The notes: a model not told the origin generated them from the sequence alone. A stretch of DNA of 6,330 nucleotides from Desulfobacterales bacterium (GCA_013042695.1 JABDPQ010000017.1:1-6330), one strand, 5' to 3'; positions 1 to 5,740 are shown, counted from the first letter of the stretch. Numbers and translations are program-made.

Positions 1-45
1 TGATGTTCTGTTGTGACAATACCTCCGGTCGTCGCCTAATAAGAG

Positions 46-1218
46 TTAAATAAACATTGAAGGCGCCAACCCTGACCTATCGTGTAATTTCTGTTTATAT
101 CTCCTCAGACAATTCTGAGCGGATCCGCTACCATTTACCTGGAGCAGTTCGGGATACTTCAGCAACACAGAAAACAAGGCATCTATGATGTTCGGATCAA
201 ATTGGTGTTTAGCTCCCTGGTGGAGATTGACCACGGCATCCTCAAATTTCATTTTTGCAAAATGTTTACGGCCAGCCAACATGGTTTCAAACGCATCACA
301 TACTGTCAATATCCGGGCACCAAGAGGTATGGCCTTTCCTTTTAAGCCATCTGGATATCCTGTTCCATCGAAGCGCTCATGATGATGCAGGATAAGCGGC
401 ACAACATCGTTGAGAAACACCAGAGGTTGGGTAATTCTGGCACCAATGACTGGGTGCTGCTTGATGATGTCCATCTCTTTGCGTGACAGTATTCCCAAAC
501 GCTCCAAGATATCGTCGTTCATGCCGATTTTACCGATATCATGCAGCAGTCCACCGTGATAGACAGTCTCAATCTCTGGTTCCGCCAACCCCATCTCTTC
601 TGCAATCAGTTTGGCAAAACGAGCCACTTTTACCGAATGTCCATGCGTTTTTTCATCTTTTGCCTCAAGTGCGAGCGTAAAACCTTCGACGATTTGCCGC
701 AGATTTTGCAGCATTTTCTCATCATAACTCAGCGCTTTGTGCAAGGCGATAGCACCCTGCTCCCCCAAAGCAGTGAGAATTTCAAGCTCACTGATGGTCA
801 ATTCTCTGCGGTTGTAGAAATAAACTGCGAGTATTCCAGCAGTAGAGCCGATAATATCGAAAAACATACCGGCAATTGAGCCAACACTTTTCTTACCAAT
901 AGTATCAAGCTCAGGTATACGGCCATCTGACTTGGCATCTTCTATATAGATCAAGGGTCCTTGCTCAGAATCAAAGATTTGATTCAGGGTTTCATAGTCA
1001 ACATCGGTTAGATTGCGATAGGGAAAACCATGGGAAATCATCGTTTCAATTTTCTGAGTGCCATGGTCTACAATCCAATAGATACATCCTTTGGCACCAA
1101 GGATCTCCTTGATATTGGTGACAATATTTTCAAGAATCTCAGTTGTACTCTCTCCTGAATGTATAGCCTTGCTGACTTGTGAAAACACTCTAAAAAACGT
1201 CGTATAATCTTCACTCAT
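46..1218 (-). CDS. GAF domain + HD-GYP domain protein, putative cyclic-di-GMP phosphodiesterase
   Basis: A 390-residue protein with an N-terminal GAF-like sensory domain (about residues 15-162) and an HD-GYP domain (about 170-350). HD-GYP proteins hydrolyse cyclic di-GMP; the GAF domain probably senses a small ligand or redox state. No signal peptide or membrane segment is evident, so it should be cytosolic. The expected metal-site residues are visible: H194 in HGHS, H226-D227 with K230 in LLHDIGKIG, H255 in KQHP, the histidines 278-280 before ERFDGTGYP with GYP at 287-289, and D308 in VCDAF. The segment after D308 is LAGRKHF, where many family members have TSDRPYR. The last 30 or so residues lie beyond the domain and are polar and basic. 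The start is supported by a GAGGGA ribosome site five bases upstream. It is the last gene of a minus-strand trio, 70 bp after the acyl-CoA gene. Activity is likely because the metal ligands are intact; the sensed signal is unknown. Confidence 0.92.
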   Translation of the reverse strand: MSEDYTTFFRVFSQVSKAIHSGESTTEILENIVTNIKEILGAKGCIYWIVDHGTQKIETMISHGFPYRNLTDVDYETLNQIFDSEQGPLIYIEDAKSDGRIPELDTIGKKSVGSIAGMFFDIIGSTAGILAVYFYNRRELTISELEILTALGEQGAIALHKALSYDEKMLQNLRQIVEGFTLALEAKDEKTHGHSVKVARFAKLIAEEMGLAEPEIETVYHGGLLHDIGKIGMNDDILERLGILSRKEMDIIKQHPVIGARITQPLVFLNDVVPLILHHHERFDGTGYPDGLKGKAIPLGARILTVCDAFETMLAGRKHFAKMKFEDAVVNLHQGAKHQFDPNIIDALFSVLLKYPELLQVNGSGSAQNCLRRYKQKLHDRSGLAPSMFI

Positions 1219-1288
1219 AACAATCCCTCACGGCGATCCACTGGTCATTGTCGCAAACCAGTCAAGAATCACCTGCTTCCTATACCTT

Positions 1289-2437
1289 CTATACAATACC
1301 ATCTCTACGAAAATCGCGGATCTGCTCGGGCGTATAACCGAGTCCTCGCAAAATAACCTCTGAGCTCTCACCAAAAGAATCCGGAGGGGTTCTGATTGAC
1401 CCTGGACTTTCACTCATTTTAACCGGAATTCCTAGAGCTTGTGACACAGTCCCGTCCCTGTTGGTGACTGGCACAACCATCTCTCTTTCCAAAAAAAGAG
1501 GTAAATGCAATACGTCTTTCAACGAATAAACTCTGCTGTAACAAACATCGCTTACACCCAGAAATTCGTCCCATTCGTCCACGCTCTTCATTTTAAAGAT
1601 TGTTCGAATGGTGGTGATTATTTCCATCCGGCGATGTTCATCATATTGCAACTCACTGTAATCGGGTACCCCGAGCATTTCACAAAGCTGTTTCCAGAAT
1701 CTGTTTTCAACGGCGCCAATGGCAATAAACCCGCCATCAGCAGTCTCATAGGTGTTGTAGCAAGCATAGCGATGAGAGAGAAGATCTTGTGATCTTTGCG
1801 GTTCTTTTCCGGCGTTGAGTCTGAAGAAGTGAGGTAAACTGAGATACCCAAGCAGGCCGTCGGTCATGGAGATATCGATATACTGCCCCTTACCGGTTGT
1901 TTTACGGTGATAGAGAGCCAGTAAAATACCAACAACAGCATTCATGCTGCCACCAGCAATATCAGCGAACTGGACGCCAGGTATCGTTGGTGGTCCCGTT
2001 TCAGGACCTACAAGTTCAAGAATTCCGGCTGTGCTCAAATAATTAACATCATGCCCTGCCCGATCTTTGAATGAACCAGTTTGACCGTACCCGGTAATAG
2101 CACAATAAATTATTCCAGGATTACAATCACTAACAGTTTCATAATCGACGCCGAGCCGTTTGACCACACCAGGCCGAAAACCTTCAATAATGACATCAGC
2201 ACTTTCTGCCAGCTTGAAGAAAATATCTTTGCCCTCGATCGTCTTCAGGTTCAAGGCAAGATGCTGCTTGTTCCGGTTGATTGTGTTGAAAAATAAACCG
2301 TCCTGCCGAAAACGGTGATCCTCAATGGCAATGACTTCTGCACCATGATCAGCCAGAATCATCGAACAATAAGGGCCAGGCAGCATGCGCGAAAGGTCCA
2401 GCACTTTTATACCGTTGAGGCTTCCTCTGTTGCTCAT
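1289..2437 (-). CDS. CaiB/BaiF family III CoA-transferase fold protein, alpha-methylacyl-CoA racemase-like
   Basis: A 382-residue cytosolic protein of the CaiB/BaiF (family III CoA-transferase) fold. Visible family segments are VLDLSRMLPGPYCSMILAD near the N-terminus, GADVI-like GAEVIAIE at 32-39, FRPGVVKRLGVDYE at 87-100 and the GKGQYIDISMTDG block at 182-194. It carries the racemase signature AGHDVNYLS (H129, D130), D159 in QFADIAGG and E244 in GAVENRFW. As I recall, the mycobacterial alpha-methylacyl-CoA racemase uses H126, D127, D156 and E241, so all four sit at a constant offset of three. This favours epimerisation of (2R)/(2S)-methylacyl-CoA thioesters over formyl-CoA or carnitine CoA transfer. 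The length is usual for the family. The start has a TGAGGAGA ribosome site at 2443-2450. It lies between the cobO-type gene and the HD-GYP gene, all in one direction. The exact substrate is not readable; a CoA-transferase role remains the alternative. Confidence 0.9.
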   Translation of the reverse strand: MSNRGSLNGIKVLDLSRMLPGPYCSMILADHGAEVIAIEDHRFRQDGLFFNTINRNKQHLALNLKTIEGKDIFFKLAESADVIIEGFRPGVVKRLGVDYETVSDCNPGIIYCAITGYGQTGSFKDRAGHDVNYLSTAGILELVGPETGPPTIPGVQFADIAGGSMNAVVGILLALYHRKTTGKGQYIDISMTDGLLGYLSLPHFFRLNAGKEPQRSQDLLSHRYACYNTYETADGGFIAIGAVENRFWKQLCEMLGVPDYSELQYDEHRRMEIITTIRTIFKMKSVDEWDEFLGVSDVCYSRVYSLKDVLHLPLFLEREMVVPVTNRDGTVSQALGIPVKMSESPGSIRTPPDSFGESSEVILRGLGYTPEQIRDFRRDGIV

Positions 2438-2509
2438 CGATATCTCCTCAATATTTTTTTATAATTCTGCAAAATAATCGTCCGCTTCTGACAGACAAGC
2501 CAGACAGGA

Positions 2510-3031
2510 CTAAAATTCAATGCCTTTTTGGGCCTTTATTCCCTCGGTATAGGCATGCTTGACTGCCTGCATATCAGTCACCGTGTCAGCAATTTCCTGC
2601 AATTCCGGAGCAGCGCCACGACCAGTCATGATAATGCTGAGGCGTTGTGGTTTTTTTCTTATCACCTCTACAATCTCTGCCACCTGTAGAAAATCAAATT
2701 GGGGTAGGTAAGTGATTTCATCAAGAATTATTAAATCATAGTAATCACTGTATATCTTTTCCTTGGCCAGATCAAAGCCCTCGCGGGCGACCTTTCTATC
2801 TTCCTCTATATCCTCTTTATTGAAAACAAACCCTTTACCACAGATATGCCAGTCTAGGTTTTCAAACGCTTTTTGCATGAGACGTTCACCATAGGAGCCC
2901 TTTCCTTTGAGAAATTGCACCACACATACCCTATAACCATGGCCAAGTGCCCGAAAAGCCGTTCCCAGGGCTGCGGTAGTTTTCCCTTTCCCATCCCCAG
3001 TATTGATAATGATACGCCCTTCCTGAACCAT
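2510..3031 (-). CDS. cobO: corrinoid adenosyltransferase (CobA/CobO/BtuR type)
   Basis: A 173-residue cytosolic enzyme that transfers the adenosyl group of ATP to cob(I)alamin or cob(I)yrinic acid a,c-diamide, making the adenosylated form needed by radical mutases. The P-loop TGDGKGKTTAALG covers residues 11-23, a Walker B-like IILDEITYLP covers 101-110, and the hallmark TGRGAAPELQEIADTV starts at 136. The C-terminus has KHAYTEGIKAQKGIEF, also typical. It lacks the roughly 25-residue N-terminal extension of the enterobacterial BtuR/CobA enzymes; short forms are common, so this is not evidence of truncation. The start is preceded by GTGGGGA a few bases upstream, a moderate ribosome site, and places the P-loop at the expected distance. 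It is the first gene of the minus-strand trio and faces away from the symporter genes. No other cobalamin synthesis gene is in view, so it may serve corrinoid salvage or a mutase encoded elsewhere. Confidence 0.95.
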   Translation of the reverse strand: MVQEGRIIINTGDGKGKTTAALGTAFRALGHGYRVCVVQFLKGKGSYGERLMQKAFENLDWHICGKGFVFNKEDIEEDRKVAREGFDLAKEKIYSDYYDLIILDEITYLPQFDFLQVAEIVEVIRKKPQRLSIIMTGRGAAPELQEIADTVTDMQAVKHAYTEGIKAQKGIEF

Positions 3032-3142
3032 GCTTTCCCCACTTATATTTTAATGATTGATGACAATACACCCTAGATTACGATCACATGCTCTCCAAAC
3101 ACTATTCTTTCATAGCTACCCCTCACACTCGAACCAACCTGT

Positions 3143-3177
3143 ATTTTTTAAGTAATTGTAATTAATACATAAAAAAT
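3143..3177. repeat. AT-rich inverted repeat upstream of the rightward promoter
   Basis: ATTTTTTA at 3143-3150 is the exact reverse complement of TAAAAAAT at 3170-3177. Inside, after one mismatch, GTA (3152-3154) pairs with TAC (3166-3168), and TAATT-GT-AATTA forms a smaller palindrome at 3153-3164. The repeat ends three bases before the -35 hexamer at 3181, so the right A-tract sits where an UP element would lie. It could instead be a weak bidirectional terminator or a binding site. It is too AT-rich to assign one role. Confidence 0.45.
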
Positions 3178-3180
3178 GAG

Positions 3181-3210
3181 TTGACAAATTTCATGCAATT
3201 ATTTTATATT
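3181..3210 (+). promoter_or_regulatory. putative sigma70 promoter reading toward the symporter genes
   Basis: A consensus -35 hexamer TTGACA (3181-3186) and TATATT (3205-3210) are separated by 18 bases, which gives six of six and five of six consensus matches. An A-tract precedes the -35 box. Transcription would begin near 3217 and produce a leader of about 520 bases before the first well-supported plus-strand gene at 3740. That leader is long, so either it carries short genes or regulatory RNA, or a second promoter nearer the gene is also used. Confidence 0.55.
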
Positions 3211-3223
3211 CTGTCACAGATAA

Positions 3224-3239
3224 GACCGAGCGCTCGTTC
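3224..3239. promoter_or_regulatory. GAGCGCTC palindrome, candidate repressor operator
   Basis: GACCGAGC (3224-3231) and GCTCGTTC (3232-3239) form a near-perfect 16-base palindrome with one mismatched pair; the central ten bases CGAGCGCTCG are exactly self-complementary. It lies about 7 to 22 bases downstream of the predicted transcription start, where a bound repressor would block RNA polymerase. The form resembles operators of TetR-family regulators of acyl-CoA metabolism, which would suit the neighbouring genes. No regulator gene is in the window, so the protein is not identified. Confidence 0.5.
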
Positions 3240-3345
3240 AGAATTACCTTTAACCCCAATCCACCAAAAGCGCTCATCATTTTTTCATTATTGGGAGGAA
3301 TCAGGATAGCATAGTTACATAATCATTCTCCTCCGAATGTTCTGA

Positions 3346-3477
3346 ATCCATTTTTCTACTCTGCCCGACTCAGGTTACGACCTAGAACGCATTGAACAAG
3401 AACTCCTTGAAGATAAAATGGCCCAAGCCAAGAACGAGCGCTCAATCGGCAGGCATGGTTTGTATGAAGATTACTAA
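3346..3477 (+). other. short coding-like open frame without a usable start (gene remnant or small gene)
   Basis: The frame is open for 43 codons and ends in TAA at 3475-3477. Its product is strikingly protein-like: SGYDLERIEQELLEDKMAQ suggests a charged amphipathic helix, followed by a basic-aromatic tail ending GLYEDY. No ATG precedes the helix inside the open part. The nearest in-frame ATG (3337) is followed after one codon by TGA (3343-3345), and the ATG at 3418 leaves only 19 residues. A CTG at 3361 is a possible but poorly supported start. It may be the 3' remnant of a decayed gene, or chance. I do not recognise the family. Confidence 0.25.
3432..3447. promoter_or_regulatory. second GAGCGCTC palindrome, possible auxiliary operator
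   Basis: GAACGAGC (3432-3439) followed by GCTCAATC (3440-3447) shares the GAGCGCTC core with the site at 3224-3239, and its left half is the exact reverse complement of that site's right half. The right half is weaker. A third, partial copy, AGCGCTCATC, begins at 3269, with its centre 40 bases from the first. The second site lies inside the short open frame ending at 3477, so it may equally be chance. Confidence 0.25.
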
Positions 3478-3562
3478 GCCCCAACCACAGCCCGTTAACA
3501 ATAGAAATATACTCATTTTGCATAAGATTAAACAAAACCAATAAAAGGAGGACAGCAAAAGT

Positions 3563-3631
3563 ATGACCCACGGCCTTCAGATATGTGATTGGTCATGGTC
3601 AGCAAACGTAAAACACATGGTGATGTGTTGA
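3563..3631 (+). CDS. possible 22-residue leader peptide with good ribosome site
   Basis: ATG at 3563 follows AAAAGGAGG (3543-3551) with an 11-base spacer, which is the only strong ribosome-binding signal in the leader before 3728 that is followed by a start codon. The frame encodes MTHGLQICDWSWSANVKHMVMC and stops at TGA 3629-3631. The peptide has no recognisable motif and no run of a single regulated amino acid. It overlaps in a different frame the longer open frame that ends at 3729. It could be a leader peptide, or the front end of a gene now split by a frameshift. Confidence 0.25.
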   Translation: MTHGLQICDWSWSANVKHMVMC

Positions 3632-3729
3632 CAATTATTTACCCATCTGTTGATACCGTGATGCGGCAAATACGCCAACAATTTCAGGTTGAAGCTGGGT
3701 GGGAAAACCCAAATGCAGTAAGTTTTTAA
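3595..3729 (+). CDS. possible 44-residue small protein directly ahead of the symporter small subunit
   Basis: From ATG 3595 the frame encodes 44 residues (beginning MVSKRKTHGD, ending WENPNAVSF) and stops at TAA 3727-3729; the frame itself is open from 3589. Its stop codon overlaps the ribosome site of the next gene, leaving only ten bases to that gene's ATG, an arrangement typical of translational coupling. Against it, no Shine-Dalgarno sequence precedes ATG 3595 or TTG 3589. A better-supported start with a strong ribosome site lies at 3563 but in another frame. It is soluble-looking, basic at the N-terminus, and of no family I recognise. Either a small gene, or the 3' part of a frameshifted one. 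Confidence 0.3.
   Translation: MVSKRKTHGDVLTIIYPSVDTVMRQIRQQFQVEAGWENPNAVSF
3628..3657 (+). promoter_or_regulatory. weak candidate proximal promoter
   Basis: A second exact TTGACA lies at 3628-3633, with GATACC at 3652-3657 after 18 bases as the best -10 match (three of six). It would give a short leader of about 75 bases for the gene at 3740. The poor -10 makes it doubtful, but it offers an alternative to the long leader from the promoter at 3181. The -35 box overlaps the right arm of a small hairpin at 3612-3629. Confidence 0.22.
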
Positions 3730-3736
3730 GGAGGAG
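3728..3736 (+). promoter_or_regulatory. strong ribosome binding site overlapping an upstream stop codon
   Basis: AAGGAGGAG lies four to twelve bases before ATG 3740 and is a near-perfect Shine-Dalgarno sequence that fixes this start. Its first two bases are also the last two of the TAA that ends the open frame at 3727-3729. Confidence 0.8.
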
Positions 3737-3739
3737 ATA

Positions 3740-4003
3740 ATGAATAGTGCGTACAAGAAGGAAATTCGGTATACGCTGATTTTTAGCGTCCTTTTACTCA
3801 TCTGTGGACACCTTGGACTGCTCTTCGTTGCCTTTCCGAGTCTGCAGGGCCATATGATTTTCGGTTTTCCGTCACAATATATTATTCCGGTTGCCATGGG
3901 ATGGCTGGTTTTGATGGTAGTTGTTGGGATTCAGGCCAAACTGACCAACGCCCTGGATGACGAAATTGAAGCACTTAATGAATCAACTGAAACTACTCGG
4001 TGA
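3740..4003 (+). CDS. small two-helix membrane protein, probable accessory subunit of the adjacent sodium:solute symporter
   Basis: An 87-residue inner-membrane protein with a short basic N-terminus (YKKEIR), two predicted membrane helices (about 11-31 and 47-67), a connecting loop with FGFPSQ, and an acidic tail (DDEIEALNESTE). Small two-helix proteins of this plan are commonly encoded just before SSS-family symporters: DUF485/YjcH with the acetate carrier ActP, YhdT (DUF997) with the pantothenate carrier PanF, and DUF4212 proteins with other members. The GFP loop recalls YhdT, while the acidic tail recalls YjcH; I cannot place it in one family by eye. A very strong ribosome site precedes the ATG, and its stop is only 14 bases before the symporter start, so the two are co-translated. 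The role is inferred from position and architecture: assembly, stability or gating of the symporter. Confidence 0.88.
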   Translation: MNSAYKKEIRYTLIFSVLLLICGHLGLLFVAFPSLQGHMIFGFPSQYIIPVAMGWLVLMVVVGIQAKLTNALDDEIEALNESTETTR

Positions 4004-4017
4004 GGAGGATATAAACC

Positions 4018-5664
4018 ATGGAAGCACAAAAATGGGCATTAGAAAGCCCTACACTGGGTATCATTTTTGTAGGCGGTTCATTTATAATTTTCTATCTGAT
4101 TGGCTGGTACTCACAAAGAGCAGCCAAATCTTCAACTGATTACTGGACAGCAGGGAGAAGCATCGGAGCGGTTACCAACGGTCTTGGCATGGCATCGAGT
4201 TACATGAGTCTTGCAACCTTCATGGGAGTTACCGCCTTGATTCTTAAGCTCAAGGTGCCTTTTGTCTATATGTGGATACAGTTCGCGCTGTCAATCCCGC
4301 TGATCACCCTCTGGTACGGAACGCCTCTGCGCCGCATGGGTGCTTTTACCCCGGCCCAGTTCGTACGCGAACGTTACGGGCTGCGAACCTCGTACATTGT
4401 CGTCATCTTCATGATCCTGATAATGGTCATGTATGCCCTTGGCCAGATGATCGGTGTCGCCAAGGTATTCGAGATGCTTTTCGGTATCAACTATACCGTG
4501 GCACTGGTCTGCGGTGGCGCCTTGATTGTCGGTTACGTGACTATCGGCGGCATGTATGGCACCAGCTACAACGCGGCTTTCCAGATGATCTTAATGGGGG
4601 TTGCTTTTGTCATTCCACTCGGTGCAATCATGAAAGCAATGGGTGGCACCGGATGGTATTTTCCACCGTTATTATATAGTGATATGGTTCCAGCCATGCT
4701 TGAGGCAGTGCCAGACTTCTTTGATATGAAATACGGCTTCAAATGGTATTTCTCTCTGATTCCATGCTTCACGCTCGGCGCCATGGGACTTCCACACCTT
4801 GGAATGAGGATTTACACAGCCTCAAACCTGAAGAGTGCTCGAGGTGCAATGGTCTGGTTCACCTTTTTCTGTGGTATCGTCTTCTGCTCGACCTACGCCA
4901 TGGGTTTTTCAGGTGTATACTTTCAAGCTACCAGCGGTTCAGGTATTGCTCCAACCGATTTTGACAAGATCACCCTTATTCTAAACAGTGTCTATAATCC
5001 TGCCTGGGTTCTGGCCTTTGTCATCGCCGGTGCGATTGCTGCCGGTCTGTCAACAATCAGTGCCAACTTGATGGCCATCGGCGCCCTGATCGCTCAGGAC
5101 ATCATTGCAACCATTAAGCCCGACCTCTCTGACAAAACAATGAAAATTATTGGTTATGCTGCTATCGGCGGTGGTGGACTTGCAAGTATCCTGATTGCTC
5201 TTAACCCGCCGACCTTCCTGGTTGTCAGCATCCTCTGGGCATTTGGTCTTGCTGGCGTCACCGTGGCACCGCTGGTCATTCTCGGCGTCTGGTGGAAACC
5301 GGCAAACCGATATGGTGCAACTATTGCGGTTCTTGGTGCGGGACTCACCTATATCGCGGTTTCTCCCTATCTATTCCCAAATATCGTTATTGCTGGCGGT
5401 CTTCCGGCAAAAGTTGGGATGTCCGGTTCGCTCTTCTGCGTACCGCTCTGTTTCTTCCTGCATACGACGGTCTCGATGATCACCGATCGTGTTCCGGCCC
5501 TCATGGCTCGGATACCTCATCAGCAGGACAAAATGCTCGTTGACCGTATTCATGGCTGGTCCGAATATTGCGAAGAACGTTACAACAGCATCGGTGCCGG
5601 CCTCATCGTGGCAGGCGTCAGTCTACTCATCTGCATCTGGGCTGTATTGCCAGGTGGCTGGTGA
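4018..5664 (+). CDS. SSS-family sodium:solute symporter (PanF/ActP-like permease)
   Basis: A 548-residue polytopic inner-membrane transporter of the solute:sodium symporter family with about 13 hydrophobic segments. Family landmarks appear in order: DYWTAGRSIG (41-50), the broken first core helix NGLGMASSYMSLATFMG (54-70), YVTIGGMYGTSYNAAFQ (173-189), GLPHLGMRIYT (257-267), AAGLSTISANL (341-351) with S345/T346 at the expected sodium-site position, and WAFGLAGVTVAPLVILGVWW (407-426) followed by KPANRYGA. The STISANL and KPANRYGA blocks closely recall PanF (STINAQL, ERANAKGA), but the protein is longer than PanF (about 480) and close to ActP (about 550), with an extra C-terminal amphipathic stretch and final helix (525-545). 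The GAGGAGG ribosome site at 4002-4008 overlaps the stop of the preceding gene. The substrate is not readable; a short-chain carboxylate or related organic acid fits the neighbourhood. Confidence 0.93.
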   Translation: MEAQKWALESPTLGIIFVGGSFIIFYLIGWYSQRAAKSSTDYWTAGRSIGAVTNGLGMASSYMSLATFMGVTALILKLKVPFVYMWIQFALSIPLITLWYGTPLRRMGAFTPAQFVRERYGLRTSYIVVIFMILIMVMYALGQMIGVAKVFEMLFGINYTVALVCGGALIVGYVTIGGMYGTSYNAAFQMILMGVAFVIPLGAIMKAMGGTGWYFPPLLYSDMVPAMLEAVPDFFDMKYGFKWYFSLIPCFTLGAMGLPHLGMRIYTASNLKSARGAMVWFTFFCGIVFCSTYAMGFSGVYFQATSGSGIAPTDFDKITLILNSVYNPAWVLAFVIAGAIAAGLSTISANLMAIGALIAQDIIATIKPDLSDKTMKIIGYAAIGGGGLASILIALNPPTFLVVSILWAFGLAGVTVAPLVILGVWWKPANRYGATIAVLGAGLTYIAVSPYLFPNIVIAGGLPAKVGMSGSLFCVPLCFFLHTTVSMITDRVPALMARIPHQQDKMLVDRIHGWSEYCEERYNSIGAGLIVAGVSLLICIWAVLPGGW

Positions 5665-5694
5665 TGCATTAGGTTAATAAGCAGATAAGCATCT

Positions 5695-5740
5695 AATACA
5701 CCCGCTCTGTGAGTCTTACCTCATGGGGCGGGTGTATTTT
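5695..5740 (+). terminator. strong rho-independent terminator of the symporter operon
   Basis: ATACACCCGC (5696-5705) pairs perfectly with GCGGGTGTAT (5728-5737). The stem continues inward through wobble pairs to TGAG (5710-5713) with CTCA (5720-5723), leaving a six-base loop (TCTTAC). The outermost pair is 5695 with 5738. The right arm runs straight into TTTT and then ATT. It lies about 30 bases after the symporter stop and separates it from the next plus-strand gene. The A-rich left side is too short for a convincing reverse terminator. Confidence 0.92.

Larger units (their letters stand above)
3032..3739. other. divergent intergenic region of about 700 bp
   Basis: This gap lies between the cobO-type gene (leftward) and the symporter pair (rightward). 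It holds an AT-rich inverted repeat, a good rightward promoter, one clear and two weaker GAGCGCTC-type sites, and three short open frames described separately. A GGAGGA element at 3294-3299 and its complement TCCTCC at 3329-3334 can pair. No cobalamin riboswitch box, tRNA, or insertion sequence is visible. The segment just before the cobO-type gene (3032-3142) shows no strong promoter. Confidence 0.6.

Noticed and set aside
1240..1262. Inverted repeat ACTGGT/ACCAGT between the acyl-CoA and HD-GYP genes, considered as a terminator
   Set aside because: Six-bp stem with an 11-base loop and no T-run on the minus strand; too weak to end transcription.
1228..1413. 61-codon minus-strand frame overlapping the end of the acyl-CoA gene
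   Set aside because: It is an alternate-frame shadow of the racemase-like gene without any recognisable protein features.
3109..3137. Leftward promoter for the cobO-type gene (TTGGTT, 17 bases, TATGAA on the minus strand)
   Set aside because: Only three of six and four of six consensus matches; similar matches are expected by chance in this AT-rich stretch.
3032..3180. Cobalamin riboswitch upstream of the cobO-type gene
   Set aside because: No B12-box-like sequence is visible on the minus strand and the leader is short and AT-rich.
3297..3310. Sigma54-type GG-N10-GC element
   Set aside because: The spacing fits but the flanking bases (AATC, TA) do not match the TGGCAC/TTGC consensus.
3337..3477. 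Selenoprotein reading through TGA 3343
   Set aside because: No redox context around the TGA, no ribosome site before ATG 3337, and no evident SECIS-like hairpin just downstream.
3356..3571. 71-codon minus-strand open frame with a hydrophobic N-terminus
   Set aside because: No ribosome site precedes its ATG, and the composition looks like chance translation of the leader's complement.
3696..3711. TGGGT/ACCCA hairpin ahead of the small subunit, considered as an attenuator
   Set aside because: Five-bp stem, and the following T-run is about a dozen bases away, so it does not form an intrinsic terminator.
3577..3897. 106-codon minus-strand open frame
   Set aside because: It lies mostly antisense to the well-supported small membrane protein gene and has no ribosome site or recognisable domain.
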